Origin: Streptomyces caniferus
Lineage (GTDB): Bacteria > Actinomycetota > Actinomycetes > Streptomycetales > Streptomycetaceae
DNA length: 64,000 nt
Direction: 5' to 3'
Assembly (NCBI RefSeq): GCF_009811555.1
Contig: NZ_BLIN01000005.1
Location: forward strand, 2,613,501 to 2,677,500
Of the stretch, positions 35,601 through 44,919 are shown piece after piece (the first letter of the stretch is position 1; every line of letters begins with the position of its first letter). The position numbers and the translations under genes were made by a program. A model generated the notes under the pieces. That model ran no database searches. It saw only the letters and a program-made list of their open reading frames with translations, and was not told where the DNA came from.

Positions 35601-35721
35601 CGGCACGCGGAAAGCGGAACCCCGTGCCGATATCCGAAAGTCCGGAAGGGGAGGCCCCCGCATCACCCGCCCGCCCCATACGGCACGATGAGCCTTCGAC
35701 CGCACCACCAGGAGGAAGCCC

Positions 35722-36387
35722 ATGTCCGCTCCCACGGCTCCGGCCGCCCCGCAGCCGGAGATCCTCGCCGCGTTCGAGGCGGCGAAGGGCTTCATGCCCG
35801 TGGACGAGGGCCTCGCGCTGTACGCGGCGGCCGCCGACGCGGCGGCGCTCGGGCTGCCGCTGGTGGAGGTCGGCACGTACTGCGGCCGGTCCACGATCCT
35901 GCTCGCGGACGCCGCCCGCGCCGCCGGGGTCATGGCGGTCACCGTCGACCACCACCGGGGCAGCGAGGAGCAGCAGCCCGGCTGGGAGTACCACGACCCG
36001 ACCGTCGTCGACCCCGAGGTCGGCCGGATGGACACCCTGCCCACCTTCCGCCGCACCCTGCACGCCGCGGGTCTGGAGGACCAGGTGATCGCCCTGGTGG
36101 GCCGGTCGCCGCAGGCCGCGAAGGTCTGGCAGGCGCCGGTGGGCCTGGTCTTCATCGACGGCGGGCACACCGACGAGCACGCCACCGCCGACTACGAGGG
36201 CTGGGCCCCGCATGTCGCGCCCGACGGACTGCTGGTGATCCACGACGTGTTCCCCGACCCGGTCGACGAGTGGACGGGTCAGGCCCCGTACCGCGTCTAC
36301 CGCAGGGCCCTGGAGTCCGGCGCCTTCACCGAGATCTCGGCCCACCGGTCGCTGCGGGTCCTGCGGCGGACCGGGGCCGGCATCTGA
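35722..36387 (+). CDS. class I SAM-dependent methyltransferase
   Basis: 221 residues with ATG 35722 after CAGGAGGAAG. The SAM site is VEVGTYCGRSTILLADAAR (motif I), then TVDHHRGSE and VFIDGGHTDEHATADYEGW, as in the CmcI-like/macrocin O-methyltransferase-like group often paired with glycolipid or antibiotic genes. The substrate is unknown. The amidase gene follows after 19 bp. Confidence 0.8.
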   Translation: MSAPTAPAAPQPEILAAFEAAKGFMPVDEGLALYAAAADAAALGLPLVEVGTYCGRSTILLADAARAAGVMAVTVDHHRGSEEQQPGWEYHDPTVVDPEVGRMDTLPTFRRTLHAAGLEDQVIALVGRSPQAAKVWQAPVGLVFIDGGHTDEHATADYEGWAPHVAPDGLLVIHDVFPDPVDEWTGQAPYRVYRRALESGAFTEISAHRSLRVLRRTGAGI

Positions 36388-36406
36388 GCGGGCTACCATC
36401 GCCGAC

Positions 36407-37333
36407 GTGTCGAACGGCAGTACTCCCCCTCCGCACCGCCGCCTGCGCGGCACCCTCCTCGTCGTCGTGGCCGCTGTGGTGGTCATCGGCGTGGGGGGCT
36501 GGCTGGTCTGGCGGTCGCCGGGGTCCGGCGGCGAGCCGTCCCGGGCGGGCCGGCCCTCGGAGGGCCGGTCGCCGGGGCACATATCCGGCGGCACGGCCGG
36601 ACCCGGCGACGGCGGCCACGGCTCCCGGGGCGGCGACGCGGGCACGGGCGGTGCGCACCACGGACTCAAGGGCAAGGTCGTGGTGATCGACCCCGGCCAC
36701 AACCCGCACAACCGCGACCACGGCGAGAAGATCGCCCGGCAGGTGGACATCGGCAACGCCCACAAGGAGTGCGACACCACCGGCACCTCCACCGACGACG
36801 GTTACGCCGAGGCGTCCTTCACCCTCGACGTCGCCCGCCGCGCCCGCACCCTCCTCCGGGCCGCGGGCGCCAAGGTCGTGTTCACCCAGGACGGCGACCG
36901 CCCGTACGGGCCGTGCGTGGACGAACGCGCCGCCCTCGGCAACAAGGCGCACGCCGACGCCGTGCTCTCGCTGCACGCCGACGGCTCGGGCGCCGGCAAC
37001 CGCGGCTTCCACGTCATCCTCCCGGCGCGCGTCACGGACGGCCCGGCCGACACCGCCACGATCGTGGCGCCCTCGCGACGGCTGGGCGAACGGCTCGCCG
37101 ACCGCTTCCACGCGGTCACCGGAAGCCCGCGTTCCAATTACATCGGCGAAGGCACCGGGCTCGACGTACGTTCCGATCTCGGCGGCCTCAACCTCTCCAC
37201 CGTGCCGAAGGTGTTCATCGAGTGCGGCAATATGCGCGATCCGAAGGACGCCGCGCAATTGACCGACGCCCGGTGGCGGCAGAAAGCGGCCCGTGGGATC
37301 ACCGAGGGCATTACGGACTTCTTGACGCACTGA
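36407..37333 (+). CDS. N-acetylmuramoyl-L-alanine amidase, membrane-anchored
   Basis: 308 residues from GTG 36407. A signal-anchor helix (residues 16-35: TLLVVVAAVVVIGVGGWLVW) is followed by a Gly/Ser-rich linker to about 85 and an Amidase_3 domain: VVIDPGHNPHN (Zn His), EASFTLDVARRARTLL (Glu), LSLHADGS (second His) and the late VFIECGNM (catalytic Glu). The enzyme should hydrolyse the MurNAc-L-Ala bond of peptidoglycan outside the membrane. Confidence 0.9.
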   Translation: MSNGSTPPPHRRLRGTLLVVVAAVVVIGVGGWLVWRSPGSGGEPSRAGRPSEGRSPGHISGGTAGPGDGGHGSRGGDAGTGGAHHGLKGKVVVIDPGHNPHNRDHGEKIARQVDIGNAHKECDTTGTSTDDGYAEASFTLDVARRARTLLRAAGAKVVFTQDGDRPYGPCVDERAALGNKAHADAVLSLHADGSGAGNRGFHVILPARVTDGPADTATIVAPSRRLGERLADRFHAVTGSPRSNYIGEGTGLDVRSDLGGLNLSTVPKVFIECGNMRDPKDAAQLTDARWRQKAARGITEGITDFLTH

Positions 37334-37533
37334 CCGGAGCGCCGGCCCACGGCCCCGAAACCCACCCGATACCGGATCCGATACGCCGCACCGATAGCGC
37401 GGGATACGAACAGGACGGCCCACAGGATTCGGCGATAGGTTCCCCTTTACGATGGGTGGCCACCGCCGTGCCTCGCACTGCGCGCACCGCGACAGCGACG
37501 ACCGGACCCACGAAACCGACAAAGGACCCTTAC

Positions 37534-38403
37534 GTGAACATCCGCTCCCTCACTCGAGGCGACGGCGTGGTGATCGGAGCAGCGGTGTTGCTGTTCATCG
37601 CCTCGTTCCTCGCGCTCTCCGGCGGCCCGGACTGCTCCGGCGCGCTCGCCAAGTACTGCGAAGCCCAGGACTACTCCAGCATCAACGCCTGGGATGCGCT
37701 GAGCACCCTCATGAGCGTGTACCTGGCCGGGGTGATCGGTGCGGCAATCATCATCGTCAGCCGGGCGCTGCCGCAGTCGCAGCAGCGCAAGGTCGCCGGT
37801 CTCGACCTCGCCCAGTTCGGTGTCGCCCTCACCGTGTTCGCGGCCTGGACTGCACTGTGGACCATCATCGGCGCGCCGAGCGCCGGTGCCGGCCTGATCA
37901 TCGGCCTGATCGCCACCCTGGCCCTGGCCGGTGCCGCCGTCGCCACGCCGCTCGTGCCGCCGCTCCAGGCCGCCCTGGTCGGCGCCCCGAAGCCGCAGGC
38001 CGCCCCCTACGGGGCGGGCCCCAACCCGGGTTACGGCTACCCCGGCGCCCAGCAGCAGGCGGGCCACGGCTACGGCTACCCGGGCGGCCAGCAGCAGCCC
38101 CAGCCCGGCCAGTCCTACGGCCAGCAGGCCCCGGCCGACGCCACGGGCGGCGGTCAGACGGCAGCCGTCCCCGCGGGAGCCACCCCCGCGGCCGCCGCCC
38201 CCTCGGACTTCGCGCCGTTCTGGTTCGCGGTGCCCGTCGCGCGTCCGCTGTACGGCGAGGACGGCTCTCCGGCGCCGATCGCCGAACTGGCGCCCGGCAC
38301 CTGGTACCTCGCGGTGGAGCAGCGCGGCCAGGCCCTGATCGCCCAGACCCAGGACGGCCGTCGCGGCGTCCTGCAGGACACCACCGGTATCCAGCGCGGC
38401 TGA
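37534..38403 (+). CDS. DUF5336-type membrane protein
   Basis: 289 residues from GTG 37534. Four membrane helices in residues 8-150 are followed by a Gly/Tyr/Gln/Pro-rich tail (PGYGYPGAQQQAGHGYGYPGG) and a compact C-terminal region (YGEDGSPAPIAELAPGTWYLAVEQRG). Domain order fits the actinobacterial DUF5336 family. Function unknown. It ends at a good terminator. Confidence 0.8.
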   Translation: MNIRSLTRGDGVVIGAAVLLFIASFLALSGGPDCSGALAKYCEAQDYSSINAWDALSTLMSVYLAGVIGAAIIIVSRALPQSQQRKVAGLDLAQFGVALTVFAAWTALWTIIGAPSAGAGLIIGLIATLALAGAAVATPLVPPLQAALVGAPKPQAAPYGAGPNPGYGYPGAQQQAGHGYGYPGGQQQPQPGQSYGQQAPADATGGGQTAAVPAGATPAAAAPSDFAPFWFAVPVARPLYGEDGSPAPIAELAPGTWYLAVEQRGQALIAQTQDGRRGVLQDTTGIQRG

Positions 38404-38428
38404 CACCGGACGCACAACGGTCCTTTCC

Positions 38429-38458
38429 CGGCCCCTCGCCCCTACGGGCGGGGGGCCG
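38429..38458 (+). terminator. hairpin terminator after the DUF5336 gene
   Basis: CGGCCCCTCGCCC pairs with GGGCGGGGGGCCG (one G-U), 4-nt loop, followed by TT. Confidence 0.75.
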
Positions 38459-38524
38459 TTGCGCTGCCGACGGGCCGTTGCGTCCTGGGCGGGCCGGCCG
38501 TACAGTGCGCGGACACGCATTGAT

Positions 38525-38539
38525 CTGACGCATCGTCAG
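38525..38539. promoter_or_regulatory. second palindromic operator upstream of the F420 oxidoreductase
   Basis: CTGACGCATCGTCAG, both arms exact, 44 bp before ATG 38583. No KstR box was found beside it, so this promoter may respond only to the second regulator. Confidence 0.62.
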
Positions 38540-38582
38540 CACCCGGTTCCCGGGGCCGGCCACCGCCGAAGGGGCGATCAGC

Positions 38583-39593
38583 ATGCGACTCGGTCTGCAA
38601 CTGGGCTACTGGGGGCGCGGCCCGGACCCCCGGCACCTCGAACTCGCCCGCGAGGCCGAGCGGCTGGGCTACGACTCGGTGTGGACCGCGGAGGCCTGGG
38701 GCTCGGACGCCTTCACCGCGCTCACCTGGATCGCCGCCCACACCTCGCGCATCAAACTGGGCACCGGTATCGCGCAGATGGCGGCGCGCACGCCCACCGC
38801 CACCGCGATGCACGCCCTCACCCTCGACCATCTGTCCGGCGGGCGGCTGCTGCTGGGCCTGGGGCTCTCGGGGCCGCAGGTCGTCGAGGGGTGGTACGGG
38901 CGGCCGTTCCCCAAGAGCCCGCTGACCGCCACCCGCGAATACGTGGACGTGATCCGCCAAGTCCTGCGCCGGGAGGGGCCGGTGGCCTCGGACGGGCTCT
39001 TCCACCCGCACCCCTACCGCGGCGCGGACGGCACCGGCCTCGGCAAACCCCTCAAGCCCATCACCCACCCGCTGCGCGCCGGGCTCCCCCTCCTGCTGGG
39101 CGCGGAAGGCCCCAAGAACATCGCCCAGACGACCCGGATCGCGGACGGCTGGCTGCCGCTGTACTGGTCGCCGCGGCGCACCGACGTCTACCGGGCGTCG
39201 CTGGCGGATGCCCCGGAGGGGTTCCTCATCGCGCCCATGGCACGCGCCGTGGTCTGCGACGACGTCGCCGAGGGGCTGTTGCCGGTCAAGGCGATGCTCG
39301 GCTTCTACATCGGCGGGATGGGGCACGCCGCCAGGAACTTCCACGCCGACCTGATGGCACGGATGGGCTTCGAGGACGAGGCCCGGCAGGTGCAGCGGCT
39401 CTTCCTCGAAGGCCGCAGGGAAGAGGCCGTACGCGCCGTCCCGGACGGCTTCGCCGACGAGATCTCGCTGGTCGGCCCGCGCGAACGGATCGCGGAGCGC
39501 CTGGACTTGTGGCGCGCCGGACCGGTCACCGACCTGCTGGTCACCGCCCAGGACCCGCATACGCTCCGGGTCCTGGCCGAGCTCAACTCCTGA
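38583..39593 (+). CDS. F420-dependent LLM oxidoreductase, Rv3520c-like
   Basis: 336 residues. Luciferase-like TIM barrel beginning MRLGLQLGYWGRG. Blocks TAEAWGSDAFTALTW, TGIAQMAARTPTATAMHALTLDHLSGGR, LGLSGPQVVEGWYGRPFPK and LLGAEGPKNIAQT closely follow mycobacterial Rv3520c, which lies in the cholesterol gene cluster of M. tuberculosis. It should use reduced coenzyme F420; the substrate is unknown. It is convergent with the next gene with 15 bp between stops. Confidence 0.87.
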   Translation: MRLGLQLGYWGRGPDPRHLELAREAERLGYDSVWTAEAWGSDAFTALTWIAAHTSRIKLGTGIAQMAARTPTATAMHALTLDHLSGGRLLLGLGLSGPQVVEGWYGRPFPKSPLTATREYVDVIRQVLRREGPVASDGLFHPHPYRGADGTGLGKPLKPITHPLRAGLPLLLGAEGPKNIAQTTRIADGWLPLYWSPRRTDVYRASLADAPEGFLIAPMARAVVCDDVAEGLLPVKAMLGFYIGGMGHAARNFHADLMARMGFEDEARQVQRLFLEGRREEAVRAVPDGFADEISLVGPRERIAERLDLWRAGPVTDLLVTAQDPHTLRVLAELNS

Positions 39594-39608
39594 CCGCGGC
39601 CGGGTCGT

Positions 39609-40412
39609 TCACCCGAAGGTCGCCCACTCGAGCCACTGGTCGAGCAGGGCGCGCTCGCCCAGCACCTCGACGCGGTCGCTGTCGGCGGGCAGCCGGCGGT
39701 AGAGGACCTGGAGCACATCGGTGAGGGGGCCGCGCAGCGCGACCGCCGCCTTTTCGTGGGTGCGGCGGTGGGCGGGCGCCGCTCCCGTGAGGTCGAGCAG
39801 CCACTCGGCGTCCAGGCCGGGCGGGGCGTCGGTGGCGTGGACGTGAATCGTCCGGCCGGGGCCGAGCAGCTCTCCCCCGCGCTCGGCGAAGCGGGCCACC
39901 ACCATCGGCAGTTCGCCGATCTGCAGCCACTCCTCCAGACAGTCCGCGGCCACCGGCGCGGGGACGTCGAAGGGGACACCGGCGGCCAGCGCGGCATCGG
40001 CCCGGTGAATCACCGTCTCATGGACCATCCGGCGGGCCCAGAAGCCCGTGTTCCGGGCCGTCGTCCAGCTCCAGACCTCCGTGTCGGGGCCGGCCTCGCG
40101 CAGCGCGGCCACGGTCTGCTCGACGCCCTCCGCCAGCCAGGCCTCGAGCGCCGCCGCGCCCTTGTCCTCGGGTCCGGCGCCCCCGGGGACGTCCGCGGGG
40201 TCGACGCTCTCCGACGCGCGGGTGGCGACGATCGTGCCGGTCCAGCGGTGCGCACCGCCCACGTGCCGGGCGAGGTCGGCCAGCGTCCAGTCGGGGCAGG
40301 TCGGCACGGTCGCCGAGAGATTGGCGGTCCGCACGATCTCCCGGAACCTGTCGGTCTCGGCGAGGAGCGCGGCGCAGTATTCCTCGTGGGTGAGGGAGCC
40401 TTGGAGTGTCAT
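39609..40412 (-). CDS. maleylpyruvate isomerase-family (mycothiol-dependent) protein
   Basis: 267 residues from ATG 40412. A DinB-like four-helix domain with CPDWTLADLARHVGGAHRW, followed by HETVIHRADA (metal His), and a C-terminal SCP2-like beta domain (VLYRRLPADSDRVEVLGE). Such proteins use mycothiol as a cofactor or for transfer reactions. It is the last gene of the minus-strand operon starting at the glycosyltransferase; the gap of 64 bp from the gene before leaves this open. Confidence 0.8.
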   Translation of the reverse strand: MTLQGSLTHEEYCAALLAETDRFREIVRTANLSATVPTCPDWTLADLARHVGGAHRWTGTIVATRASESVDPADVPGGAGPEDKGAAALEAWLAEGVEQTVAALREAGPDTEVWSWTTARNTGFWARRMVHETVIHRADAALAAGVPFDVPAPVAADCLEEWLQIGELPMVVARFAERGGELLGPGRTIHVHATDAPPGLDAEWLLDLTGAAPAHRRTHEKAAVALRGPLTDVLQVLYRRLPADSDRVEVLGERALLDQWLEWATFG

Positions 40413-40476
40413 ACGTCGCACAGTAGTGCGCCCGCCACGGTTCTTCCTCTCCTTTTGGCGCGCCCCCGCCGCCCCC

Positions 40477-41547
40477 CTACCGGCAGCAGTCCGGATCGAG
40501 CCCCGTCGGCAGCCGCTCGCCCCCGAAGACCGAGGTGGTGGCCTCGTCGCCGCCCAGCGCCGCCACCGCGAGCAGCAGCGAACCGGCCGTCCAGGAGGTG
40601 AGTTCGCGAGGCCAGACCGCGTCGTCGTCGAAGACGTAGCCGGTCCAGTACATGCCGTCCTCGGCGCGGAGGTGCTGCATCCACTTGAGGATCTGTACGG
40701 CCCGCTCGGACTCCCCCATCGCCCAGAGCGCGAGCGCCAGTTCCGCGCTCTCCCCGCCGGTGACCCAGGGGTTGGGCAGCACACAGCGCACACCCAGGCC
40801 GGGCACGACGAACTGTTCCCACTCCGCGTCGATGCGCTCCCTGGCCGCCGCACCGCGGACCGCACCGCCCAGGATCGGGTAGTACCAGTCCATGGAGTAG
40901 CGGGCCTTATCGAGGAACCGCTCGGGGTGGCTGCGTATCGCATGGCCGAGGCTGCCGACCGCCAGTTCCCAGTCGGGCTGGGGCTCCTCGCGCTGTTCGG
41001 CGAGGGCGAGCGCGCAGCGCAGTGCCTGGTATATGGAGGAGGAGCCGGTCAGCAGCGCCTCATTGACGGGCGTGCCGTCGTCCTCGCGCTTCCAGCCGAT
41101 CTCACCGCCGGGCTGCTGGAGGTCCAGGACGAAGGTGATCGCCGCGTGGACGGCGGGCCACATGCGGTCGAGGAAGGCCTCGTCGCCGGTGGACAGGAAG
41201 TGGTGCCAGACGCCGACCGCGAGATAGGCGCAGAAGTTGGTCTCCCGGCCGCGGTCGGTGGGTGCCGCGGCGTCCCCGTCGGCGTAGGCCGCGTACCAGG
41301 ACCCGTCCGGGTTCTGATGCCGCGCCAGCCAGTCGTACGCGGCCTCGGCGCGCTCGTGTTCACCGGCCGCGTCCAGGGCCATGGCGGCCTCGGTGTGGTC
41401 CCACGGGTCGAGGTGGTGGCCCCGGAACCAGGGGATCGCGCCGTCCGAGCGCTGGACCGCCAGGATGCCGGCCACCGTGCGGGCCGCCTGTTCGGCCGTG
41501 AGCACCCCCGGCAGCACGAGCCGTTCGGTACGTCCGGGACTTGTCAC
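40477..41547 (-). CDS. prenyltransferase/terpenoid-cyclase-fold protein
   Basis: 356 residues. Repeated alpha-alpha hairpins with GSW/DG motifs (AVQRSDGAIPWF, RHQNPDGSWYAAYAD, AEDGMYWTGYVFDD) indicate an alpha/alpha-barrel as in squalene cyclase, protein prenyltransferase beta subunits and six-hairpin glycosidases. The DxDD protonation motif of terpene cyclases is absent, so I do not assign cyclase activity. The 4-bp overlap with the methyltransferase gene and the glycosyltransferase upstream suggest a role on a glycoconjugate. Confidence 0.72.
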   Translation of the reverse strand: MTSPGRTERLVLPGVLTAEQAARTVAGILAVQRSDGAIPWFRGHHLDPWDHTEAAMALDAAGEHERAEAAYDWLARHQNPDGSWYAAYADGDAAAPTDRGRETNFCAYLAVGVWHHFLSTGDEAFLDRMWPAVHAAITFVLDLQQPGGEIGWKREDDGTPVNEALLTGSSSIYQALRCALALAEQREEPQPDWELAVGSLGHAIRSHPERFLDKARYSMDWYYPILGGAVRGAAARERIDAEWEQFVVPGLGVRCVLPNPWVTGGESAELALALWAMGESERAVQILKWMQHLRAEDGMYWTGYVFDDDAVWPRELTSWTAGSLLLAVAALGGDEATTSVFGGERLPTGLDPDCCR

Positions 41548-42530
41548 TTGGCGGCCCCGGCGGAGTTCTTGGCGGCGGACTTGGCGGCCGGCTTGGCAGT
41601 GGACTTGGCGGCGGACGTCCGGGAGGCGGACGTGGCGGGAGCCTTGGTGCCGGACACGGTGCCGGACTTGGCGCCGCGGGCGGGCTTACGGGCCGGGGCC
41701 GGGGACTCGGCCGCCGGCTTCGCGGCCTCGGCGGCCGGGGTGGCGGCCTCGGCGGGCTCGCTCGCCTCGGTGGCGGCGGGCTCGGTGACGGCGGCCTCGG
41801 CCACGGCCGCCCCGGGAAGGTGCGGCTTGGTGGCGTAGACGACGAAGCTCTTGCCGATGACGGGGTTGAGCGCCCGCTCGGCGAGCCGGGTGGCCAGCGG
41901 CTTCTTCATGATGTCCCAGACCAGCAGCTTGTGGTACGCCTGCACCGGCAGCGCCTTGTCGTTGTCCACCCCGAAGGCGCATTTCAGCCACCAGTAGGGG
42001 CTGTGCAGCCCGTGCGCATGGTGGGTGCCGTACGGCTCCAGTCCGGCTTCCCGCATCTTGCCGAGGAGTTCGTCGCCGCGGTAGATGCGGATATGGCCGC
42101 CCTCGACCTCGTGGTAGGCGTCGCTGAGCGTCCAGCAGACCTTCTCGGGGCCGTAGCGCGGGACGGTGACGGCGATCCGGCCGCCGGGACGCAGCACCCG
42201 GACCATCTCGGCGAGCACGCCCTTGTCGTCCGGGATGTGCTCCATGACCTCGGAGATGATCACGACGTCGAAGCTGTCGTCGGGGAACGGCAGGTTCAGC
42301 GCGTCACCCTCCATGGCGGTGGCGGAGGCGCCCGCCGGAGCCTCGCCCGCCTCCTCCATCGCGGCGAACCACTTGGCGACCTCGCGGATCTCCTCGCCGT
42401 TCTGGTCGAGGGCGACGACCTGCGCGCCGCGCCGGTAGCACTCGAAGGCATGCCGGCCGGCGCCGCACCCCAGGTCGAGCACGCGGTCGCCCGGGGCGAG
42501 CGGGAAACGGGAAAAGTCGACGGTCAGCAC
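41544..42530 (-). CDS. SAM-dependent methyltransferase with Ala/Lys-rich tail
   Basis: 328 residues from GTG 42530. Methyltransferase_11 fold: LDLGCGAGRHAFE (SAM), VALDQN, DALNLPFPDDSFDVVIISEVMEHI and LRPGGRIAVTVPRYGPEK. Residues 240-328 are a low-complexity tail of Ala, Lys, Pro, Glu and Ser resembling histone-H1-like tails (KSTAKPAAKSAAKNSAGAAK), basic at the end, perhaps for binding a polyanion. It lies between a glycosyltransferase and the alpha/alpha-barrel gene. Confidence 0.83.
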   Translation of the reverse strand: MLTVDFSRFPLAPGDRVLDLGCGAGRHAFECYRRGAQVVALDQNGEEIREVAKWFAAMEEAGEAPAGASATAMEGDALNLPFPDDSFDVVIISEVMEHIPDDKGVLAEMVRVLRPGGRIAVTVPRYGPEKVCWTLSDAYHEVEGGHIRIYRGDELLGKMREAGLEPYGTHHAHGLHSPYWWLKCAFGVDNDKALPVQAYHKLLVWDIMKKPLATRLAERALNPVIGKSFVVYATKPHLPGAAVAEAAVTEPAATEASEPAEAATPAAEAAKPAAESPAPARKPARGAKSGTVSGTKAPATSASRTSAAKSTAKPAAKSAAKNSAGAAK

Positions 42531-42601
42531 GGCGTTCAGCTTTCGTCCGGCGGTGGGTGGCGGTGGTGGCTGCGGAAAGAACTACGGGCCGGGCAGGGGT
42601 G

Positions 42602-44005
42602 CTAGACGTGACCGGCGGTGGTCGGCGCGGGCGCGGCGCCGGCGGACGTGGCCCGCGGAGAGGTCCGGGCGGCGGCCCGGTCGCCCTGGAGGGCGATGGC
42701 CTCGCGGTAGCGCTCGGCGGTGCCGAGGGCGGCCTGGCGCCAGGTGAAGCGGGCCAGCACCCGTTCCCGGCCGGCCGCGCCGAGCCGCCGGCGCAGCGTC
42801 GCGTCGCCCAGGAGCCGGAGCAGTCCGCCCGCCAGCGCACCGGCATCGCCCGGCGGCACCGCGAGGCAGGTCTCGCCGTCAGGACCGGCGACCTCGGGGA
42901 TGGCGCCGCCGGTGGTGGCCAGCAGCGGGGTGCCGGTGGCCATCGCTTCGGCCGCGGGCAGCGAGAAGCCCTCGTAGAGGGAGGGGACACAGGCGATCTG
43001 GGCGCTGCGCACCAGGTCGACGAGTTCGGCGTCGGTGATGCCCTTGACGAATTCGATGGCGCCGGACAGCCCGAGCCGTTCGATGGCGGCGGCCACCGGC
43101 CCGTCGTCGGCGCGCTTGCCGACGACCACCAGATGCGCGTCGGGGTTCTCGGTGCGCACCTTGGCGAGCGCCTCGACCAGGTGGATCAGACCCTTGAGGG
43201 GCACATCGGCACTGGACGTCGTGACGATCCGGCCCGGCACCTCGGCGACCGAGGCATCTGGCGAGAACAGGTCGGTGTCGGCGCCGATATGGACGACATG
43301 GATGCGGCCTGCGGACACCCCCAGGTCGTCGACGATCTCCTGACGGGAGGAGCCGGAGACGGTCAGCACCGACGGCAGCCGCCGGGCGACGCGCTTCTGC
43401 ATCCGGGTGAAGCCGTACCAGCGGCGGACGGAGGCGCGGCGCTTCCAGCCGTCGGCGGCTTCCAGGTCGAGCCGCCGGTCGACGGTGATGGGGTGGTGGA
43501 TGGTGGTGACCAGCGGGGCGCCGAGCGCGCCGGGGCCGCCGAGCAGGCCGTAACCGAGGGTCTGGTTGTCGTGGACGACGTCGAACTGGCCGCGGCGGGC
43601 GGCGAGATGGCGCCGGGCCCGCAGGGAGAAGGTCAGCGGCTCGGGGAAGCCGCCGGTCCACATCGTGCCGACTTCGAGGGCGTCGATCCAGTCGCGGTAC
43701 TCGCCGGGCTTCGGCGTGCGGAACGGGTCCGGCTGGCGGTAGAGGTCCAGGCTGGGCAGCTCGGTCAGGGTCACCCCGTCGTCGAGGACGGGGTAGGGCT
43801 GGGCACCGATGACCTCGACGGTGTGGCCGAGCCGGGCCAGTTCGCGCGAGAGGTGGCGTACATAGACACCCTGACCGCCGCAGAACGGGTTTCCCTTATA
43901 CGTGAGCATCGCGATGCGCAGGGGACGCTCACCGTTCGACGGGGCGGAGGCCGAGGAGGCCTCTGCGGGGCGAGGCGCGGCTGCCTGGACGGCCTCTGCG
44001 GTCAC
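42602..44005 (-). CDS. GT4-family glycosyltransferase
   Basis: 467 residues from GTG 44005. GT-B fold: N-terminal YKGNPFCGGQGVYVRHLSRELARLGH (acceptor and phosphate loop) and the donor-binding EX7E motif in PSLYEGFSLPAAEAMA. VVTTSSADVPLKGLIHLVEAL lies in the linker region. It probably uses a nucleotide sugar for a glycolipid or polysaccharide. Its upstream region is shared with kstR, where a KstR box lies 55 bp from the start. Confidence 0.87.
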   Translation of the reverse strand: MTAEAVQAAAPRPAEASSASAPSNGERPLRIAMLTYKGNPFCGGQGVYVRHLSRELARLGHTVEVIGAQPYPVLDDGVTLTELPSLDLYRQPDPFRTPKPGEYRDWIDALEVGTMWTGGFPEPLTFSLRARRHLAARRGQFDVVHDNQTLGYGLLGGPGALGAPLVTTIHHPITVDRRLDLEAADGWKRRASVRRWYGFTRMQKRVARRLPSVLTVSGSSRQEIVDDLGVSAGRIHVVHIGADTDLFSPDASVAEVPGRIVTTSSADVPLKGLIHLVEALAKVRTENPDAHLVVVGKRADDGPVAAAIERLGLSGAIEFVKGITDAELVDLVRSAQIACVPSLYEGFSLPAAEAMATGTPLLATTGGAIPEVAGPDGETCLAVPPGDAGALAGGLLRLLGDATLRRRLGAAGRERVLARFTWRQAALGTAERYREAIALQGDRAAARTSPRATSAGAAPAPTTAGHV

Positions 44006-44059
44006 GCTCGGCCCCCTTCTCACTGGACTTTCGCCGGAGCGTAACCGCTGGCGGTAATC

Positions 44060-44073
44060 TAGAACAAGTTTCA
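44060..44073. promoter_or_regulatory. KstR-type operator between glycosyltransferase and kstR
   Basis: TAGAACAAGTTTCA matches TNNAACNNGTTNNA. It is followed directly by an inverted repeat GAACTGAT-N9-ATCAGTTC (44074-44098). Position allows autoregulation of kstR and control of the divergent glycosyltransferase operon. Confidence 0.75.
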
Positions 44074-44235
44074 GAACTGATTGGCTACTCATCAGTTCAC
44101 CGAGCTTCGAATCTACCGGCCGAGAACGATGCGAAAAGAGCCGCACCAGGTGATTCGCGCCACCACCCGCCCCCCTGCCATGCTGTGCCGATCACACCAC
44201 CGGCACTCGCCGCATCGCGGACGGAATGCCACGGA

Positions 44236-44919
44236 ATGGGAAATATGACTACGGAATCCAAGGCGGCCAGGCCGACGCTTCCCGCGAGTCCTCCCCTGAC
44301 CGAGCGTCAGGAGGCCCGACGCCGCCGCATCCTGCACACCAGCGCCAAGCTGGCGTCCCGTGGCGGTTTCGACGCCGTGCAGATGCGCGAGGTCGCCGAG
44401 TCCTCGGGCGTCGCGCTCGGCACCCTCTACCGGTACTTCCCCTCCAAGGTGCATCTGCTGGTCGCCACCATGCAGGACCAGCTCCAGCACATGCACGAAA
44501 CGCTGCGCAAGCGCCCGCCGTCGGAGCAGGACCCGGGCGCCCGGGTCGCCCAGACCCTGATGCGCGCGTTTCGCGCCCTGCAGCGCGAACCGCACCTCGC
44601 GGACGCGATGGTGCGCGCGCTGACCTTCGCCGACCGTTCCGTCAGCCCCGAGGTCGACACCGTCTCCCGGCTGACCACCGCGATCATCCTCGACGCGATG
44701 GCCCCGCCCGTCGCCCACCACCACCCTTCGCAGGAGCTGGCGCGCCCCTCCATCTCGGCCACCCCCGAACAGCTCTCCGCGGTCCGGGTCATCGAGCACA
44801 CCTGGCACTCGGCACTGATCACCTGGCTGTCGGGGCGGGCCTCGATCGCCCAGGTGAAGATAGACATCGAGACGGTGTGCCGGCTGATCGACCTCACGGC
44901 ACCCGGGGCGGAGCGCTAG
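44236..44919 (+). CDS. kstR: KstR-like TetR-family repressor of sterol catabolism
   Basis: 227 residues (or 224 from ATG 44245). The DNA-binding domain reads RRRILHTSAKLASRGGFDAVQMREVAESSG followed by GTLYRYFPSKVHLLVA, nearly the same as mycobacterial KstR (ASKGGYEAVQMRAVA, GTLYRYFPSKVHLLV). The ligand domain keeps MVRALTFADRSVSPEVD and the late VRVIEHTWHSALITWLSGRAS. In mycobacteria KstR represses cholesterol uptake and degradation genes and is released by 3-oxo-4-cholestenoyl-CoA. Seven matching boxes near sterol genes in this window support the same role. Confidence 0.88.
   Translation: MGNMTTESKAARPTLPASPPLTERQEARRRRILHTSAKLASRGGFDAVQMREVAESSGVALGTLYRYFPSKVHLLVATMQDQLQHMHETLRKRPPSEQDPGARVAQTLMRAFRALQREPHLADAMVRALTFADRSVSPEVDTVSRLTTAIILDAMAPPVAHHHPSQELARPSISATPEQLSAVRVIEHTWHSALITWLSGRASIAQVKIDIETVCRLIDLTAPGAER

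Noticed and set aside
40477..41547. Triterpene cyclase
   Set aside because: The fold repeats fit, but the DxDD catalytic motif and QW-motif spacing of squalene-hopene cyclases are absent.
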